In this document: piece by piece, positions 50,411-59,026 of the stretch | Position numbering within the stretch: position 1 is the stretch's first letter | Layout: each line of letters starts with the position of its first letter | Assembly (NCBI RefSeq): GCF_005154805.1 | Contig: NZ_CP039727.1 | Location: 5,143,501-5,207,500 of the forward strand | Origin: Bacillus sp. S3 | Lineage (GTDB): Bacteria; Bacillota; Bacilli; Bacillales; Cytobacillaceae | Length of the DNA: 64,000 nt | Direction of reading: 5' to 3' | Program-made: the position numbers and the translations under genes | Notes under the pieces: generated by a model | The model's input: the letters and a program-made list of their open reading frames with translations, nothing else | What the model was told of the DNA's origin: nothing | Databases searched by the model: none

Positions 50411-51553
50411 TCACTTCGTCGTAATCATTACTAAACAAATATCATCCTTTTGTGCATCAAGACGTTCCGTACTCAGCTTAAGATTTTGGAATAACACTCC
50501 AGGGTCGTCCATCCCGTCCTCGCGCATACAGTTCACAAGCATCCCTTCCACATCCTCATACTCTTCTTCCAGGGATTCTGATAACCCATCGGTATATAGC
50601 AATATCCGAGCATCCTTTTTATAAGGAATAACCCCTTTCGTTACTTCAATTTCATCAAAAAAGCCAACCGCACAGCAGCCTTCCTCGAGCAGCTTCACTT
50701 CATCATCGACAATGACAATTCCCGGCGGATGTCCGGCATTCACATACTCGATCGTCTGCTTTTCGGTATCGAGCACCATATAAATCGCCGTAAAATAATA
50801 ATTAATTAAACTATCAATATGAAGCTGATCCATCCGCCGGTTCAGTTCTTTCAGAACGGCCTCCGGATCACCTATTTCGGTAATTGAATCCTTTAACGCA
50901 GAATATATGTACATACAGACAAGGGAAGAAGAAATCCCGTGGCCCATCATATCCAACAAAATAATCCCATAGCGGTGCGGACTAATCTTATACCAGGCAT
51001 ACAAATCCCCCGCCAGCTCAAACGAAGGCTTATAGACGGCAGAAATGGTCACATCCTCTTCCTTAAGCGGATCAGACAGCACACTTAACTGCACCTGCTT
51101 GGCCAAATCCATCTCATATTGAATCCGCTTATCCCGTTCCTTCCGCATATCCTTCTCCAATTTTAAGCGCAAAACAGAGCGGATTCGGGCCAGCAGTTCA
51201 ATCTTATTAATCGGTTTCATCACATAATCAAGGGCACCGGCATCCATCGCCTCGGCCATTTTATTGGAATCACCCATGGCGGTGACAAAAATAATCGGAA
51301 GATCTTTATAATGCTCATGAGAAAGGATCCTTCGACAAGCCTCCATGCCATCAATTTCCGGCATCATCAAATCCATGAGGATTAAATCAATGTCATGTTC
51401 TGGAGGATTCGGATTATCAAGCTGCAAATAGTCATATAACTCCATGGCGGATGTCATCGGCACCAATCGTTTATAGCCAGCCATTTGCAGGATTTTCCCC
51501 ACAATCATTAGATTCGTTTTATTATCATCGACAATGATAATTTTCATAGCCAT
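50411..51553 (-). CDS. rsbY: RsbY: receiver domain plus PP2C (SpoIIE/RsbU-type) phosphatase
   Basis: 380 residues from ATG 51553 (ATG 51547 is an alternative). N-terminal receiver: KIIIVDDNKTN, phospho-Asp in LILMDLMMPEIDG, switch Thr VTAMGD, Lys MKPIN. A helical linker, then a PP2C domain (~190-380) with metal Asp in ELAGDLYAWY, LLDMMGHGISSSLVC and DDICLVMI at the end. When its receiver is phosphorylated by RsbK it should dephosphorylate RsbV-P and free sigma-B. It is the only RsbY-type phosphatase in the window, facing two RsbK copies. Confidence 0.92.
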   Translation of the reverse strand: MAMKIIIVDDNKTNLMIVGKILQMAGYKRLVPMTSAMELYDYLQLDNPNPPEHDIDLILMDLMMPEIDGMEACRRILSHEHYKDLPIIFVTAMGDSNKMAEAMDAGALDYVMKPINKIELLARIRSVLRLKLEKDMRKERDKRIQYEMDLAKQVQLSVLSDPLKEEDVTISAVYKPSFELAGDLYAWYKISPHRYGIILLDMMGHGISSSLVCMYIYSALKDSITEIGDPEAVLKELNRRMDQLHIDSLINYYFTAIYMVLDTEKQTIEYVNAGHPPGIVIVDDEVKLLEEGCCAVGFFDEIEVTKGVIPYKKDARILLYTDGLSESLEEEYEDVEGMLVNCMREDGMDDPGVLFQNLKLSTERLDAQKDDICLVMITTK

Positions 51554-51578
51554 CCTAAATGCCAACCCCTTTTATTGA

Positions 51579-51740
51579 AAAGGCGCAAGCGCCCTTGTTC
51601 CAAGAGCCAGACCCCCACTGTGTTAACGTAATAACGCATTAGTTGCCTAACCGCCAATGTATTTCCTCAGGTAAGGCATCATTGGCCTACCTGCCAATTG
51701 ATTAACGCAATAACGCATCGGGGGTCTGACCCCTGATTGC
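51579..51740. repeat. dispersed repeat between sigB and rsbY that enters the sigB 3' end
   Basis: AAGGCGCAAGCGCCCTT hairpin (~51580-51597), then CAGACCCCC... and ...GGGGGTCTG arms (about 51609 and 51720) with TTAACG(T/C)AATAACGCAT at both ends. The right arm, 51702-51735, encodes the last residues of SigB. Confidence 0.75.
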
Positions 51741-52493
51741 TTTCCTCAGCTTTTCAATCGCTTTCTTCTGCAGCCTTGAAACATGCATCTGCGAGATTCC
51801 CAGTTTCTCCCCTGTTTCCTTTTGACTTTTATTCGCGATAAACGTGCAATGGATGATTTCCCTCTCTTTATCTGATAAAACATGAAGGGCGCTCTCCAGC
51901 AACAGTTTTTGATCGACTTTTTCAAAGCCCTCATCATAGGTTCCCACGATATCTAACGTGGTTACTGTGCTACCCTCAGAACCTGTTTCAATCGGAAGAT
52001 CGACCGATGCAGCCTGATAGCTTTTCCCCATCTCCATCGCTTCCAATACTTCTTCTTCGGAAATGTCCATATAATCGGCAATTTCATGAATTTGAGGTGA
52101 CCGCTGCAATTGATTCGTCAGCTCGTCGACAACCGTTTTGATCTTTGGCCATGTCTCCTTGATCCGCCTTGGTACATGGACACTCCACGTTTTATCCCGC
52201 AAAAACCGCTTGATTTCCCCGATGACAGTCGGAATTAAATACGATTCAAACGACTTCCCCATGCCGGCATCATACCTTCTAATCGCCGACAATAAGCCAA
52301 TCATCGCGACCTGCATGATATCCTCGTGGAAACTTTTCCCCTTCGAATATTTTCGCGCCAGACTCCCAACCAGAGCAGTGTAATGCTCGACCAGGGCCGT
52401 TTGCGCTTCCTCGTTCTCATCCTGCTGGAACGCGTTAATCAGGGCATCAATTTCTTCCTTAGTTCGCTTCACGGTTTGAGATGGTTGTGTCAT
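51702..52493 (-). CDS. sigB: general stress sigma factor SigB
   Basis: 263 residues from ATG 52493 (GGGAGC ~9 bases upstream), overlapping rsbW by 35 bp. Region 2 includes LARKYSKGKSFHEDIMQVAMIGLLSAIRRYD and FESYLIPTVIGEIKRFLRDKTW; region 3 is HVPRRIKETWPKI...; region 4 is LSDKEREIIHCTFIANKSQKETGEKLGISQMHVSRLQKKAIEKLRKAI. The final ~10 residues (RGQTPDALLR) are encoded by an intergenic repeat. Recognises GTTTAA-N14-GGGTAT promoters, several of which lie nearby. Confidence 0.95.
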   Translation of the reverse strand: MTQPSQTVKRTKEEIDALINAFQQDENEEAQTALVEHYTALVGSLARKYSKGKSFHEDIMQVAMIGLLSAIRRYDAGMGKSFESYLIPTVIGEIKRFLRDKTWSVHVPRRIKETWPKIKTVVDELTNQLQRSPQIHEIADYMDISEEEVLEAMEMGKSYQAASVDLPIETGSEGSTVTTLDIVGTYDEGFEKVDQKLLLESALHVLSDKEREIIHCTFIANKSQKETGEKLGISQMHVSRLQKKAIEKLRKAIRGQTPDALLR

Positions 52494-52941
52494 GATTTTC
52501 ACGCTCCCCACTTCGATTCTTCACCATGAAGACCGTTACTCCGGATTGATTTAACACCCGGACTTCATCCATTAGCGTTTCTATTAAATATAAACCTAAC
52601 CCTCCCTCTGAAAGCTGCTCCACCGTACTAGATTCCGTATAAGGGCCTAATTCTTCTTTTGTTTGGTAAAAATTAAAGCTTTTTCCGTTGTCGGCAACAA
52701 CGATTTCCAGCTTGTCCTGATAAACCCCAAAGCCGATAACCACTTCGCCGCCCTCGTCCTTGTTGTAGGCGTGCTGGACAGCGTTGGTGCACGCCTCACT
52801 TACAGCGATTTTCATATCCTCAATTTCCTCATATGTATACCCCATGCGGCTGGCCACACCTGATAACGTCAATCTGATGACACCGACATAATCCGGCTTG
52901 GCCGGAATCTTCATTTCAATATAATCCATCACTTTGCTCAT
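52459..52941 (-). CDS. rsbW: anti-sigma-B factor / serine kinase RsbW
   Basis: 160 residues. GHKL ATPase: N box SEACTNAVQHAY, G1 VADNGKSF, G2 EGGLGLYLIETLMDEV. Binds and blocks SigB; phosphorylates RsbV. ATG 52941 overlaps the rsbV stop by the ATGA arrangement, and its 3' end overlaps sigB, so the three are translationally coupled. Confidence 0.95.
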   Translation of the reverse strand: MSKVMDYIEMKIPAKPDYVGVIRLTLSGVASRMGYTYEEIEDMKIAVSEACTNAVQHAYNKDEGGEVVIGFGVYQDKLEIVVADNGKSFNFYQTKEELGPYTESSTVEQLSEGGLGLYLIETLMDEVRVLNQSGVTVFMVKNRSGERENHDTTISNREAN

Positions 52942-53270
52942 CTTCCCCCACCCTCTGCATTTACAGAAATATTCATGATATGACTTAAACCGGTAATTTG
53001 AAACAGCCGCTTCAGCCGATCCGATAACTCTACCAACTGTAATTCGCCGCCATTCTTCTTCATCTGTTTGAACACGCCGACAAAGACACCCAGTCCGGTA
53101 CTGTCTAAATAGGACACATCCTTCAGATTGACGATGATTGTTTGATTTTCCCCTTCAGCAAGCGAAGCCAATTCGTCTCTTAGCTTCGGCGCCGTAAAGG
53201 CATCGATTTCGCCGCCAACCCGCACCACGATTTCCTCACCATTCTGCTGTTTATCTATTTTAATATTCAT
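52938..53270 (-). CDS. rsbV: anti-anti-sigma factor RsbV
   Basis: 110 residues from ATG 53270 (GTGAGGAT upstream). STAS domain with the phosphorylatable Ser in VSYLDSTGLGVFVG (~57). Unphosphorylated RsbV pulls RsbW off SigB. First gene of the operon, behind a perfect sigma-B promoter. Confidence 0.95.
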   Translation of the reverse strand: MNIKIDKQQNGEEIVVRVGGEIDAFTAPKLRDELASLAEGENQTIIVNLKDVSYLDSTGLGVFVGVFKQMKKNGGELQLVELSDRLKRLFQITGLSHIMNISVNAEGGGR

Positions 53271-53301
53271 ATCCTCACACCTTTGACATTTTAATTTGTA
53301 C

Positions 53302-53327
53302 ATACCCACACTATTGAAGTGTTAAAC
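53302..53327 (-). promoter_or_regulatory. sigma-B promoter of rsbV-rsbW-sigB
   Basis: Reverse strand GTTTAA, 14 bp, GGGTAT, a perfect consensus, giving autoregulation. Confidence 0.9.
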
Positions 53328-53371
53328 CTCTTTTTAAAAAAAAAAGAATTATATAAGTTCCTACTTTGAGA

Positions 53372-53405
53372 AATGTCTAGCTCCAGGGCGCTTGCGCTTT
53401 TCTAT
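53372..53405. repeat. TGTCTAGCTCCAGGGCGCTT dispersed repeat
   Basis: A common Bacillus intergenic motif with a GCGCTTGCGC hairpin. A partial partner is at 51580-51597. Confidence 0.65.
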
Positions 53406-53479
53406 TAAAAAATATTTTCTCTATTATACCAAAATATGCTAGTTGGCCGAATAGATCTTATGTCCCACTCGGAAACGAG

Positions 53480-53505
53480 GTTTTATTTTTCAATAAATAG
53501 GGTAC
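53480..53505 (+). promoter_or_regulatory. sigma-B promoter of the 69-aa gene
   Basis: GTTTTA (53480-53485), 14 bp, GGGTAC (53500-53505). Confidence 0.75.
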
Positions 53506-53542
53506 TTCCATAGAAAGAATCATCCTAAAGGAGTGAGGTTCA

Positions 53543-53752
53543 ATGGATAAAAAGCAGTTTGAGGCGTTAAAAAAGAGCAGTGGTTCAACGAAAGCCGACC
53601 GCGAGCTCGATGTGAAGGTGGCGACGTCTGACAATAGCTCGATGGCCCAGAATTTAGATGAAGTAAAAGAACTCGGCAAGCAAATGAAAAAGGCCAAAAC
53701 CGGCACCGAATTGAAGGAAGAACGAAACAAAACGCAGGATCCGCTGCAATAA
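53543..53752 (+). CDS. small hydrophilic protein, probable sigma-B regulon member
   Basis: 69 residues, very polar and Lys/Glu-rich (MDKKQFEALKKSSGSTKADRELDVKV...). No membrane segment or known motif. AAAGGAG precedes ATG 53543, and a sigma-B-type promoter stands 38 bases upstream. Function unknown; composition is like small general-stress proteins. Confidence 0.75.
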   Translation: MDKKQFEALKKSSGSTKADRELDVKVATSDNSSMAQNLDEVKELGKQMKKAKTGTELKEERNKTQDPLQ

Positions 53753-53765
53753 CTAGAAAGTGACC

Positions 53766-53790
53766 CGCCAGGCTATTTGCCTGGTTTTTT
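53766..53790 (+). terminator. terminator of the 69-aa gene
   Basis: CCAGGC/GCCTGG hairpin and seven T. Confidence 0.85.
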
Positions 53791-53802
53791 AGTGGGGAAG
53801 GG

Positions 53803-53903
53803 GGAAGTTGTTGATAGAGGTGGAAAAGTTGTTGATAAAGTTTAAAAAGTCGTCGATAGACAAGCGGAAGTCGTCGATAAAAGTACAAAACCGGTTGATA
53901 AAA
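53803..53903. repeat. 21-bp array, inverted copy of the TTATCGACGACTT family
   Basis: AGTTGTTGATA/AGTCGTCGATA cores at 53806, 53827, 53848 and 53869, plus a degenerate fifth near 53891, 21 bp apart. On the reverse strand this is the same family as at 32196 and 61114. Confidence 0.9.
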
Positions 53904-53908
53904 ATGTA

Positions 53909-53944
53909 AGAAAGAAGCTTGCGCTGTTGGCGCAAGCTTCTTCT
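53909..53944 (-). terminator. terminator of gsiB
   Basis: GAAGCTTGCGC/GCGCAAGCTTC hairpin, T-rich both sides. Confidence 0.85.
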
Positions 53945-53973
53945 TTTAAAAGTATATAGCTGAATCGTCAACC

Positions 53974-54366
53974 TTAATCATCCTTACGTTGTTTACTTCT
54001 TGCTTCTCCGCCTTTTTCGCCGATCTCTTGATAAAATTCTTTATCATGATTTTTAGATGTGGCCTCTCCGCCTTTGCGGCCAATCTCTTGATAAAACTCT
54101 TTATCATGATTCTCGGCTGTGGCCTCTCCGCCCTTTTGGCCGATCTCTTGATAAAACTCTTTATCATGATTCTCGGCTGTTGCCTCTCCGCCCTTTTGGC
54201 CGATCTCTTGATAAAATTCTTTATCATGATTTTCGGCTGTGGCCTCTCCGCCTTTTCGGCCGATTTCTTGATAAAAATCCTTATCATGATTCTTAGCTGT
54301 GGCTTCGCCGCCTTTTCGTCCTGCTTCTTCCAAAGTCATTTTCCCGTCATTTTTGTTGTTAGCCAT
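53974..54366 (-). CDS. gsiB: general stress protein GsiB (KGG-repeat hydrophilin)
   Basis: 130 residues from ATG 54366 (GGGAGGA upstream). Five 20-residue units (KGGEATAENHDKEFYQEIGQ type) and a final partial one; at DNA level the units repeat every 60 bp (54062, 54122, 54182, 54242, 54302). Matches GsiB of B. subtilis, a very hydrophilic LEA-like protein made under stress. Unlike there, I see no GGGTAT promoter; the best candidate is sigma-A-like at 54452-54479. Confidence 0.92.
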   Translation of the reverse strand: MANNKNDGKMTLEEAGRKGGEATAKNHDKDFYQEIGRKGGEATAENHDKEFYQEIGQKGGEATAENHDKEFYQEIGQKGGEATAENHDKEFYQEIGRKGGEATSKNHDKEFYQEIGEKGGEARSKQRKDD

Positions 54367-54451
54367 GTCAAATTCCTCCCTAAATTTTTTTTGTGCATGC
54401 CTGTCCAACTCGTGACTACACTTTGATTGGCATCATGGTTACGTGTCTCCC

Positions 54452-54479
54452 ATTATAGTATAGGTCGACTCGTTGTAAC
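54452..54479 (-). promoter_or_regulatory. possible sigma-A promoter of gsiB
   Basis: Reverse strand GTTACA, 16 bp, TATAAT. Confidence 0.4.
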
Positions 54480-54565
54480 CTTAGTTATGTAGTACCACCA
54501 TCCTGTGCCGCTAAAACTTCTTTTTGCCCATTTAATCGTTTTGAAATAGTTGTAATATTAATCAC

Positions 54566-54607
54566 AAAAAAACGCGGCAGGCAGCCTAATAAGCTGACGC
54601 CCCGTTT
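54566..54607 (-). terminator. terminator of the MFS gene
   Basis: AAACGCGGC...GCCCCGTTT-type stem with T run on the reverse strand. Confidence 0.7.
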
Positions 54608-54630
54608 CTAATGACTGTTGGTTGTACCCA

Positions 54631-55872
54631 TCACTCTAAAGCCGGCTGCTCCTCGTACATTCTAAATAGCAAAACATATAACAAAATACTGATTAGTGCA
54701 AATGCTAAAATGATACTGAAGACCCCCATTGGCGGCACCCACCCCGACAGGAACACCATCAATGGTGCCAAAAATTTGCCGATTGTGTACTGCAGGCTGT
54801 CAGCCCCCATGTACTGTCCTCTGGCATGGTCCGGGGCATAGCGGCTGATGAAGCTCTGTGTCACCGGCGAGCGGACCATTTCGCCAAAGGTGAAGATGAT
54901 GGTGATAAAAAACAAATACCATATATTCGTGTTCAATCCGACGAAAAAGGTGCCAAATCCGGAAAGCAGCGAGGAAAGGATGAAGACATTGCGCTCCTTC
55001 CATTTGCCGAACCATTTCGTGACGGGCAAAACGAACAAGACAAACAACAGACCATTAAATCCGACGAGCCAGCCAAATACTTCCTTGCTGGACAGCATCA
55101 AAGGAGAACCATTCCATGTAAATAGCGCTTGTGTTGGAACATGATTGATGACGAACACCGGCAAATAGAGATCCAGCTGCATAATTGGAATTAGCGCACA
55201 GATGCCTGCCAAAATGTAGACAAGGAACACTTTATCACGAAAAATAATGCCATATCCCTTCCATTGTTCCTTGAATACTCCGGTCATTTTTATCGTTGTC
55301 CCTTTCGCCGAATTGGGCAATGTTTCATGAACCATGAAATAAATGGCGATGAAATAGACCAGCAGGACCCCTGCACAGGTCCACAGCAACTCCTGACGGT
55401 AATGGAAAAAGAATATCGCTCCCAGTGCCGGTCCAAGCACCGCCCCAATGTTATTGGCCGTCGTGAAGGTGGCGAATACCTCGCGAAGGCTCTGTGCCGG
55501 AACGAGGTCGGCCACCATCGCTGAGCTTGCGGGCCGGTAGATGGCACCACCAATTCCAATCCCAATAAAGGCGGCGTAATCCATCCAAGGGGATGGCGAC
55601 ACCGCAAACATTACAAACATCAACGTTTGGAGCGAAGCCCCCATGAGCATGACGGGCCGCCGTCCTAACCGGTCCGTTAAAGCTCCCCCTAGCAAACTCC
55701 CAAACATACTGAAGATCGGTGGGACCGTCATCAAGAGACCGGCCATCCCGCTGCCCAACGCCTCACTAAAATAAACCGTAATAAACGGGAAATACATCCA
55801 AAACAACATGTTATACAGACCCTCGCCGATTAACCGCACCTTCAAATTGGTATCCCATAAACGAACCTGCAT
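54631..55872 (-). CDS. major facilitator superfamily transporter
   Basis: 413 residues, twelve predicted membrane helices. The MFS loop 2-3 signature is present as GALTDRLGRRPVML, and a motif-C-like GPALGAIFF follows TTANNIGAVL in helix 5, which points to the drug:H+ antiporter type. A central loop (~195-215) is basic. Substrate unknown. GGGGGGATC precedes ATG 55872. Confidence 0.87.
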   Translation of the reverse strand: MQVRLWDTNLKVRLIGEGLYNMLFWMYFPFITVYFSEALGSGMAGLLMTVPPIFSMFGSLLGGALTDRLGRRPVMLMGASLQTLMFVMFAVSPSPWMDYAAFIGIGIGGAIYRPASSAMVADLVPAQSLREVFATFTTANNIGAVLGPALGAIFFFHYRQELLWTCAGVLLVYFIAIYFMVHETLPNSAKGTTIKMTGVFKEQWKGYGIIFRDKVFLVYILAGICALIPIMQLDLYLPVFVINHVPTQALFTWNGSPLMLSSKEVFGWLVGFNGLLFVLFVLPVTKWFGKWKERNVFILSSLLSGFGTFFVGLNTNIWYLFFITIIFTFGEMVRSPVTQSFISRYAPDHARGQYMGADSLQYTIGKFLAPLMVFLSGWVPPMGVFSIILAFALISILLYVLLFRMYEEQPALE

Positions 55873-56048
55873 CTGATCCCCCCTTTTTCACTGCGCTTTG
55901 TCCCGGCCGGGTATAAAAACTATAAAACAAATTTTCCAAAATATATAGACTTATAATTTCGAATAGTTTATACTAATAATATGAAGGTCAAGTATAGACC
56001 CGTCTATTTGAATTGTCCCACAAAACGAACACATGTTCTGAAACAGTA

Positions 56049-56080
56049 ATAAAGACGCTCCCAATGGAAGCGTCTTTTTG
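56049..56080 (-). terminator. hairpin downstream of the DUF3231 pseudogene
   Basis: AAAGACGCT/AGCGTCTTT, T-rich on both sides. Confidence 0.7.
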
Positions 56081-56139
56081 GTATATAACTATTAGGGACA
56101 AATGATCGCCCAACCATTAATGGCTGGCCCGTCATCCTT

Positions 56140-56545
56140 CTACCCCTTCACCAAATCCTCACGGTCATCTGCCTGCGGCGGCTCCTCCAGCCAGCCGTGT
56201 TTGATCATGATATTGGCTCCATCCTCCGCGTAAAGGGAAATTTCCGGGATTAATGACGCATATTTCGTACCTAAATCCCTTCTAGGACTTGCAGCCATTG
56301 CCATGCCAAAATTTCCGATCCCTGCTGCAACCATTGCTGATACATGAAACATGATCAGCTTGTCGGAAAAAACACGTGTTGTACTATCTGTGACAGCCGA
56401 ATCCCAACTCATTGGCGCCGGTAAGTCCTCTTTACCCGTGGATTGACATTCTCCTCTGTAAATCCAATCGGTATAGGGAACTTTTCCTTTGTAAAAATGT
56501 CTCTCATAATGGAAAGATTGTTATTTGCTGTATCTTTCTTGGATT
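56140..56545 (-). pseudogene. DUF3231 gene remnant
   Basis: The upstream piece reads SESKKDTANNNLSIMRDIFTKEKFPIPIGFTEENVNP, then changes frame to KEDLPAPMSWDSAVTDSTTRVFSDKL ... DREDLVKG. Compared with the intact paralogue at 34054, ~150 residues are missing between the first-half GFTE motif and the second-half P(A/V)P(M/K)SW motif, and the N-terminal ~45 residues are replaced by a 21-bp repeat array. Confidence 0.8.
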
Positions 56546-56640
56546 CGCTCACTGAATGGCAAAATCCGCTCATTAAACATTGAAATGCGCCCATTGAAAC
56601 TGTAAATTCGCTCATTGAACACCACAATTCGCTCATAGAC
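56540..56640. repeat. 21-bp array (TTCGCTCATTGAA family), 5 units
   Basis: CGCTCA/CGCCCA cores at 56546, 56567, 56588, 56609 and 56630, exactly 21 bp apart. It abuts the 5' side of the DUF3231 remnant, and on the reverse strand the array stays open in that reading frame. Confidence 0.9.
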
Positions 56641-56763
56641 CGGTTTGACCGTTAAATATATAATGGTTAAAGTATAAATTTACATCGAAAACGAAACATT
56701 TATGAGTTTGAATTTGTAAAATGACAACAATGTTTACGAAAACAGCCTTTCTAATAAGCTTTT

Positions 56764-57285
56764 CTATGCACCATAATAATAAAACGTATGATACAATACC
56801 GCAGCTAGTGCTGCAATTTCTTCTGTTATTGCGTTTACTATCATTGTATCCATTTTTGTCTGAATTTTTGTCTCGATCGGCATTGACACAGTGGCAACCT
56901 GTTTATTATTACATTTTAAGTAGCCCGCATTTGTATAATCTTTCTCAAAATAATATTCTTGGTTACCCAACGAAAACGAATACGCTTTTTCGATTAATTG
57001 GACTCTATGCGATACAATTTTGACTGTACGTTGTGATGTATGTTCAATCAATTTATAACGAACGCCAGGAAACGCACAGTCCATACTGTAAAGGCGCTGC
57101 CCGTTCATCTTGGAAATTCGATAACAATAGGGTAAACCATAACGTAATGACGAGTCGATGATGTTGGCAAGAAAACGATGCGGCTGTTTTTGTATCTCAA
57201 AAACAGGGTCACCCTGTTTGTTTATCATTGGTATTTTTGTTGTCTTAGCTACCGTGAACGGTACTTGGTAAGTAAACTGTTGCAA
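56764..57285 (-). CDS. tubby C-terminal-like / LURP-one-like domain protein
   Basis: 173 residues from TTG 57285, 6 bases behind AGGAGG. Strand-rich, with repeated patterns (PVFEIQKQPHRFLANIIDSSLRYGLPYCYRI, YKLIEHTSQRTVKIVSHRVQLIEKAYSFSLGNQEYYFEKDYTNAGYL) like tubby-type barrels. The end ITEEIAALAAVLYHTFYYYG is the central hydrophobic helix of such folds. Assignment is from pattern only; function unknown. Confidence 0.65.
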   Translation of the reverse strand: MQQFTYQVPFTVAKTTKIPMINKQGDPVFEIQKQPHRFLANIIDSSLRYGLPYCYRISKMNGQRLYSMDCAFPGVRYKLIEHTSQRTVKIVSHRVQLIEKAYSFSLGNQEYYFEKDYTNAGYLKCNNKQVATVSMPIETKIQTKMDTMIVNAITEEIAALAAVLYHTFYYYGA

Positions 57286-57466
57286 AGAAATCCTCCTACA
57301 TATTTCATCCTTCAAATATTTTGTTATATACTGTGATTTATATACTCCTATTGCGCCGAAGTCACTTTCTACCCTGCGCCTACAGATCCCCCACTCTATT
57401 TTTTACTAATTAAGAGCCAACCTGGGAAAAATAAAAAAATAAAACTCCCAAAAGGCCGTTGATTAG

Positions 57467-58336
57467 ATGAAATTAAAGTGCTGTTTCTCCGTCATTATTT
57501 TGCTATTGATTACCGTTGTTCCTGTTACTTTTGCTGCGGCTCCTTTCAAGGTATTTGTCAATGGACAGCCGATTTTCGGCACTTCCATATCCGATACTTC
57601 TTCCATTGTTCGAATCATCGGCGGGTCGCCCTTTGTTGCCCTTGAATCGATCAGCAGCGAGCTGAAACTGGATGTAGAATATGATGAGAAAAACAAGACG
57701 CTGCATATCTCAAACAAAGGAGAACCGCAATCGGAAGTGGTCGCCACGCTAAAGAAAGCAAAAGCGGCTCTTTATGCAACAAAAAGAGAAGGACACTTAG
57801 AAAAATTCCGGCTGCAGACGGATGAAGGAATCAGATGGTTCCCTTACTGGAGAAGTTCCGATGCTCCTTCCTATGGTCCGAGATTTTTTTTCGAAGATAT
57901 CAACCAGGACGGAAAAGAAGAGTTAGTGGTCATCCTAACCACTGGTCATGGCACAGGAATACTCGTTACCGAAGCACACGTCCTGCAGAAAACGAAAACA
58001 AATGCGGGAGAAGTATATGAGGAAATTTTAATTGATCATCCAGAGGCGATCATCAAAAAGAATGTACATATGAAAAAAGTATCCAATGACCAAGTCGAAA
58101 TCACCATTGGCAGGAAGAAAACCATTGATACTTTTTATGGCTATTTGAAACATGAGATCATTGATTTTTCTGTCTATCAAAACGAATTAGTGGTTTTTAT
58201 GAGCGGCCAGCTTTCTCCCCCAACCGAAGGCGGCATCCTTATAACCTATCAGTTCAAGGATCAAATGTACCAGGCGAAAAAGATTGAATACCTGAAAAAA
58301 CGGCCGGATTTTATCATGGAGAGCTCGTTTCAATAA
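57467..58336 (+). CDS. secreted protein with copper-amine-oxidase-N-like domain
   Basis: 289 residues. Signal peptide ~1-23 (VPVTFAA). Residues ~25-80 (FKVFVNGQPI...GGSPFVALESISSELKLDVEYDEKNKTLHIS) match the Cu_amine_oxidN1-type stalk domain used in wall proteins. The second part holds FFEDINQDGKEELVVILTTGHGTG, a VCBS/FG-GAP-like D-x-N-x-D-G-x-x-E loop. No enzyme motif; probably envelope-associated. The ribosome site is weak (AAAGG). Confidence 0.72.
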   Translation: MKLKCCFSVIILLLITVVPVTFAAAPFKVFVNGQPIFGTSISDTSSIVRIIGGSPFVALESISSELKLDVEYDEKNKTLHISNKGEPQSEVVATLKKAKAALYATKREGHLEKFRLQTDEGIRWFPYWRSSDAPSYGPRFFFEDINQDGKEELVVILTTGHGTGILVTEAHVLQKTKTNAGEVYEEILIDHPEAIIKKNVHMKKVSNDQVEITIGRKKTIDTFYGYLKHEIIDFSVYQNELVVFMSGQLSPPTEGGILITYQFKDQMYQAKKIEYLKKRPDFIMESSFQ

Positions 58337-58362
58337 CATGCACGGAGGAAACTTGAACACGA

Positions 58363-58405
58363 AAAATCAACGCCCAGAAAACTCCGGGCGTTGATTTATT
58401 ATTTT
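58363..58405 (+). terminator. terminator of the secreted-protein gene
   Basis: AATCAACGCCC/GGGCGTTGATT followed by T-rich sequence. Confidence 0.85.
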
Positions 58406-58441
58406 AAATTATGATCCATCGAGACGAACCAGCTTTCAGCT

Positions 58442-58849
58442 TCATTCCCTGTCTACTTCTTGCCGTTCTCTTTCTTCATGTTTGGCGGGGAATTCTTTCT
58501 CCCGATGTCCATATAATTGTTCGATTTCACGTTCCATTGGGATGCCCTCGGGATCCTTTTGCTGCTGACGCTTTATATCGCCCTGCATGGATGTGCCGTC
58601 TTCGAACCCTTGCCCGTTTTGCTGCTCAAGCTCAGCTTCACGCTGCCTATCTTGCTGCAGCTCCGGGTCAGCATTCTTAGAAATTTCGTCCCCGTATCTT
58701 TGTCCGTCCTGCTGCGTATCATCTCTGTTCCTGGAAGGACCATCCTCTTTGGCTTGCCTATCACGTTCTTTGTCGTTACTTTTGGAAAATGGCTCTTCTC
58801 TTTTCAGCTGTTCTTCCATTTCCTTCTGGTCTGCAACATTCTTAGCCAT
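58442..58849 (-). CDS. highly charged hydrophilic protein
   Basis: 135 residues with almost no hydrophobic residues and Gln/Glu/Asp/Arg-rich throughout (KEMEEQLKREEPFSKSNDKERDRQ ... LEQQNGQGFEDG). Probably disordered, like hydrophilins made under stress or in spores. ATG 58849 has GGAGGAGGAAA upstream. No clear sigma-B promoter seen. Function unknown. Confidence 0.7.
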   Translation of the reverse strand: MAKNVADQKEMEEQLKREEPFSKSNDKERDRQAKEDGPSRNRDDTQQDGQRYGDEISKNADPELQQDRQREAELEQQNGQGFEDGTSMQGDIKRQQQKDPEGIPMEREIEQLYGHREKEFPAKHEERERQEVDRE

Positions 58850-59026
58850 GATTGTTTCCTCCTCCTGAGATTGCTGTCTTTCATCCTTTGCCTAAACACA
58901 GGTTTATCGAACAGGCAACCACATATTTACACCACCCTCTTTCTAGTAAAAAGCTGGATTCTTCAGTCAGGTTATCTAATTTATAACCTTACTAGTGTTA
59001 TACCACGCCCCCCTCCTTCTAAACCC

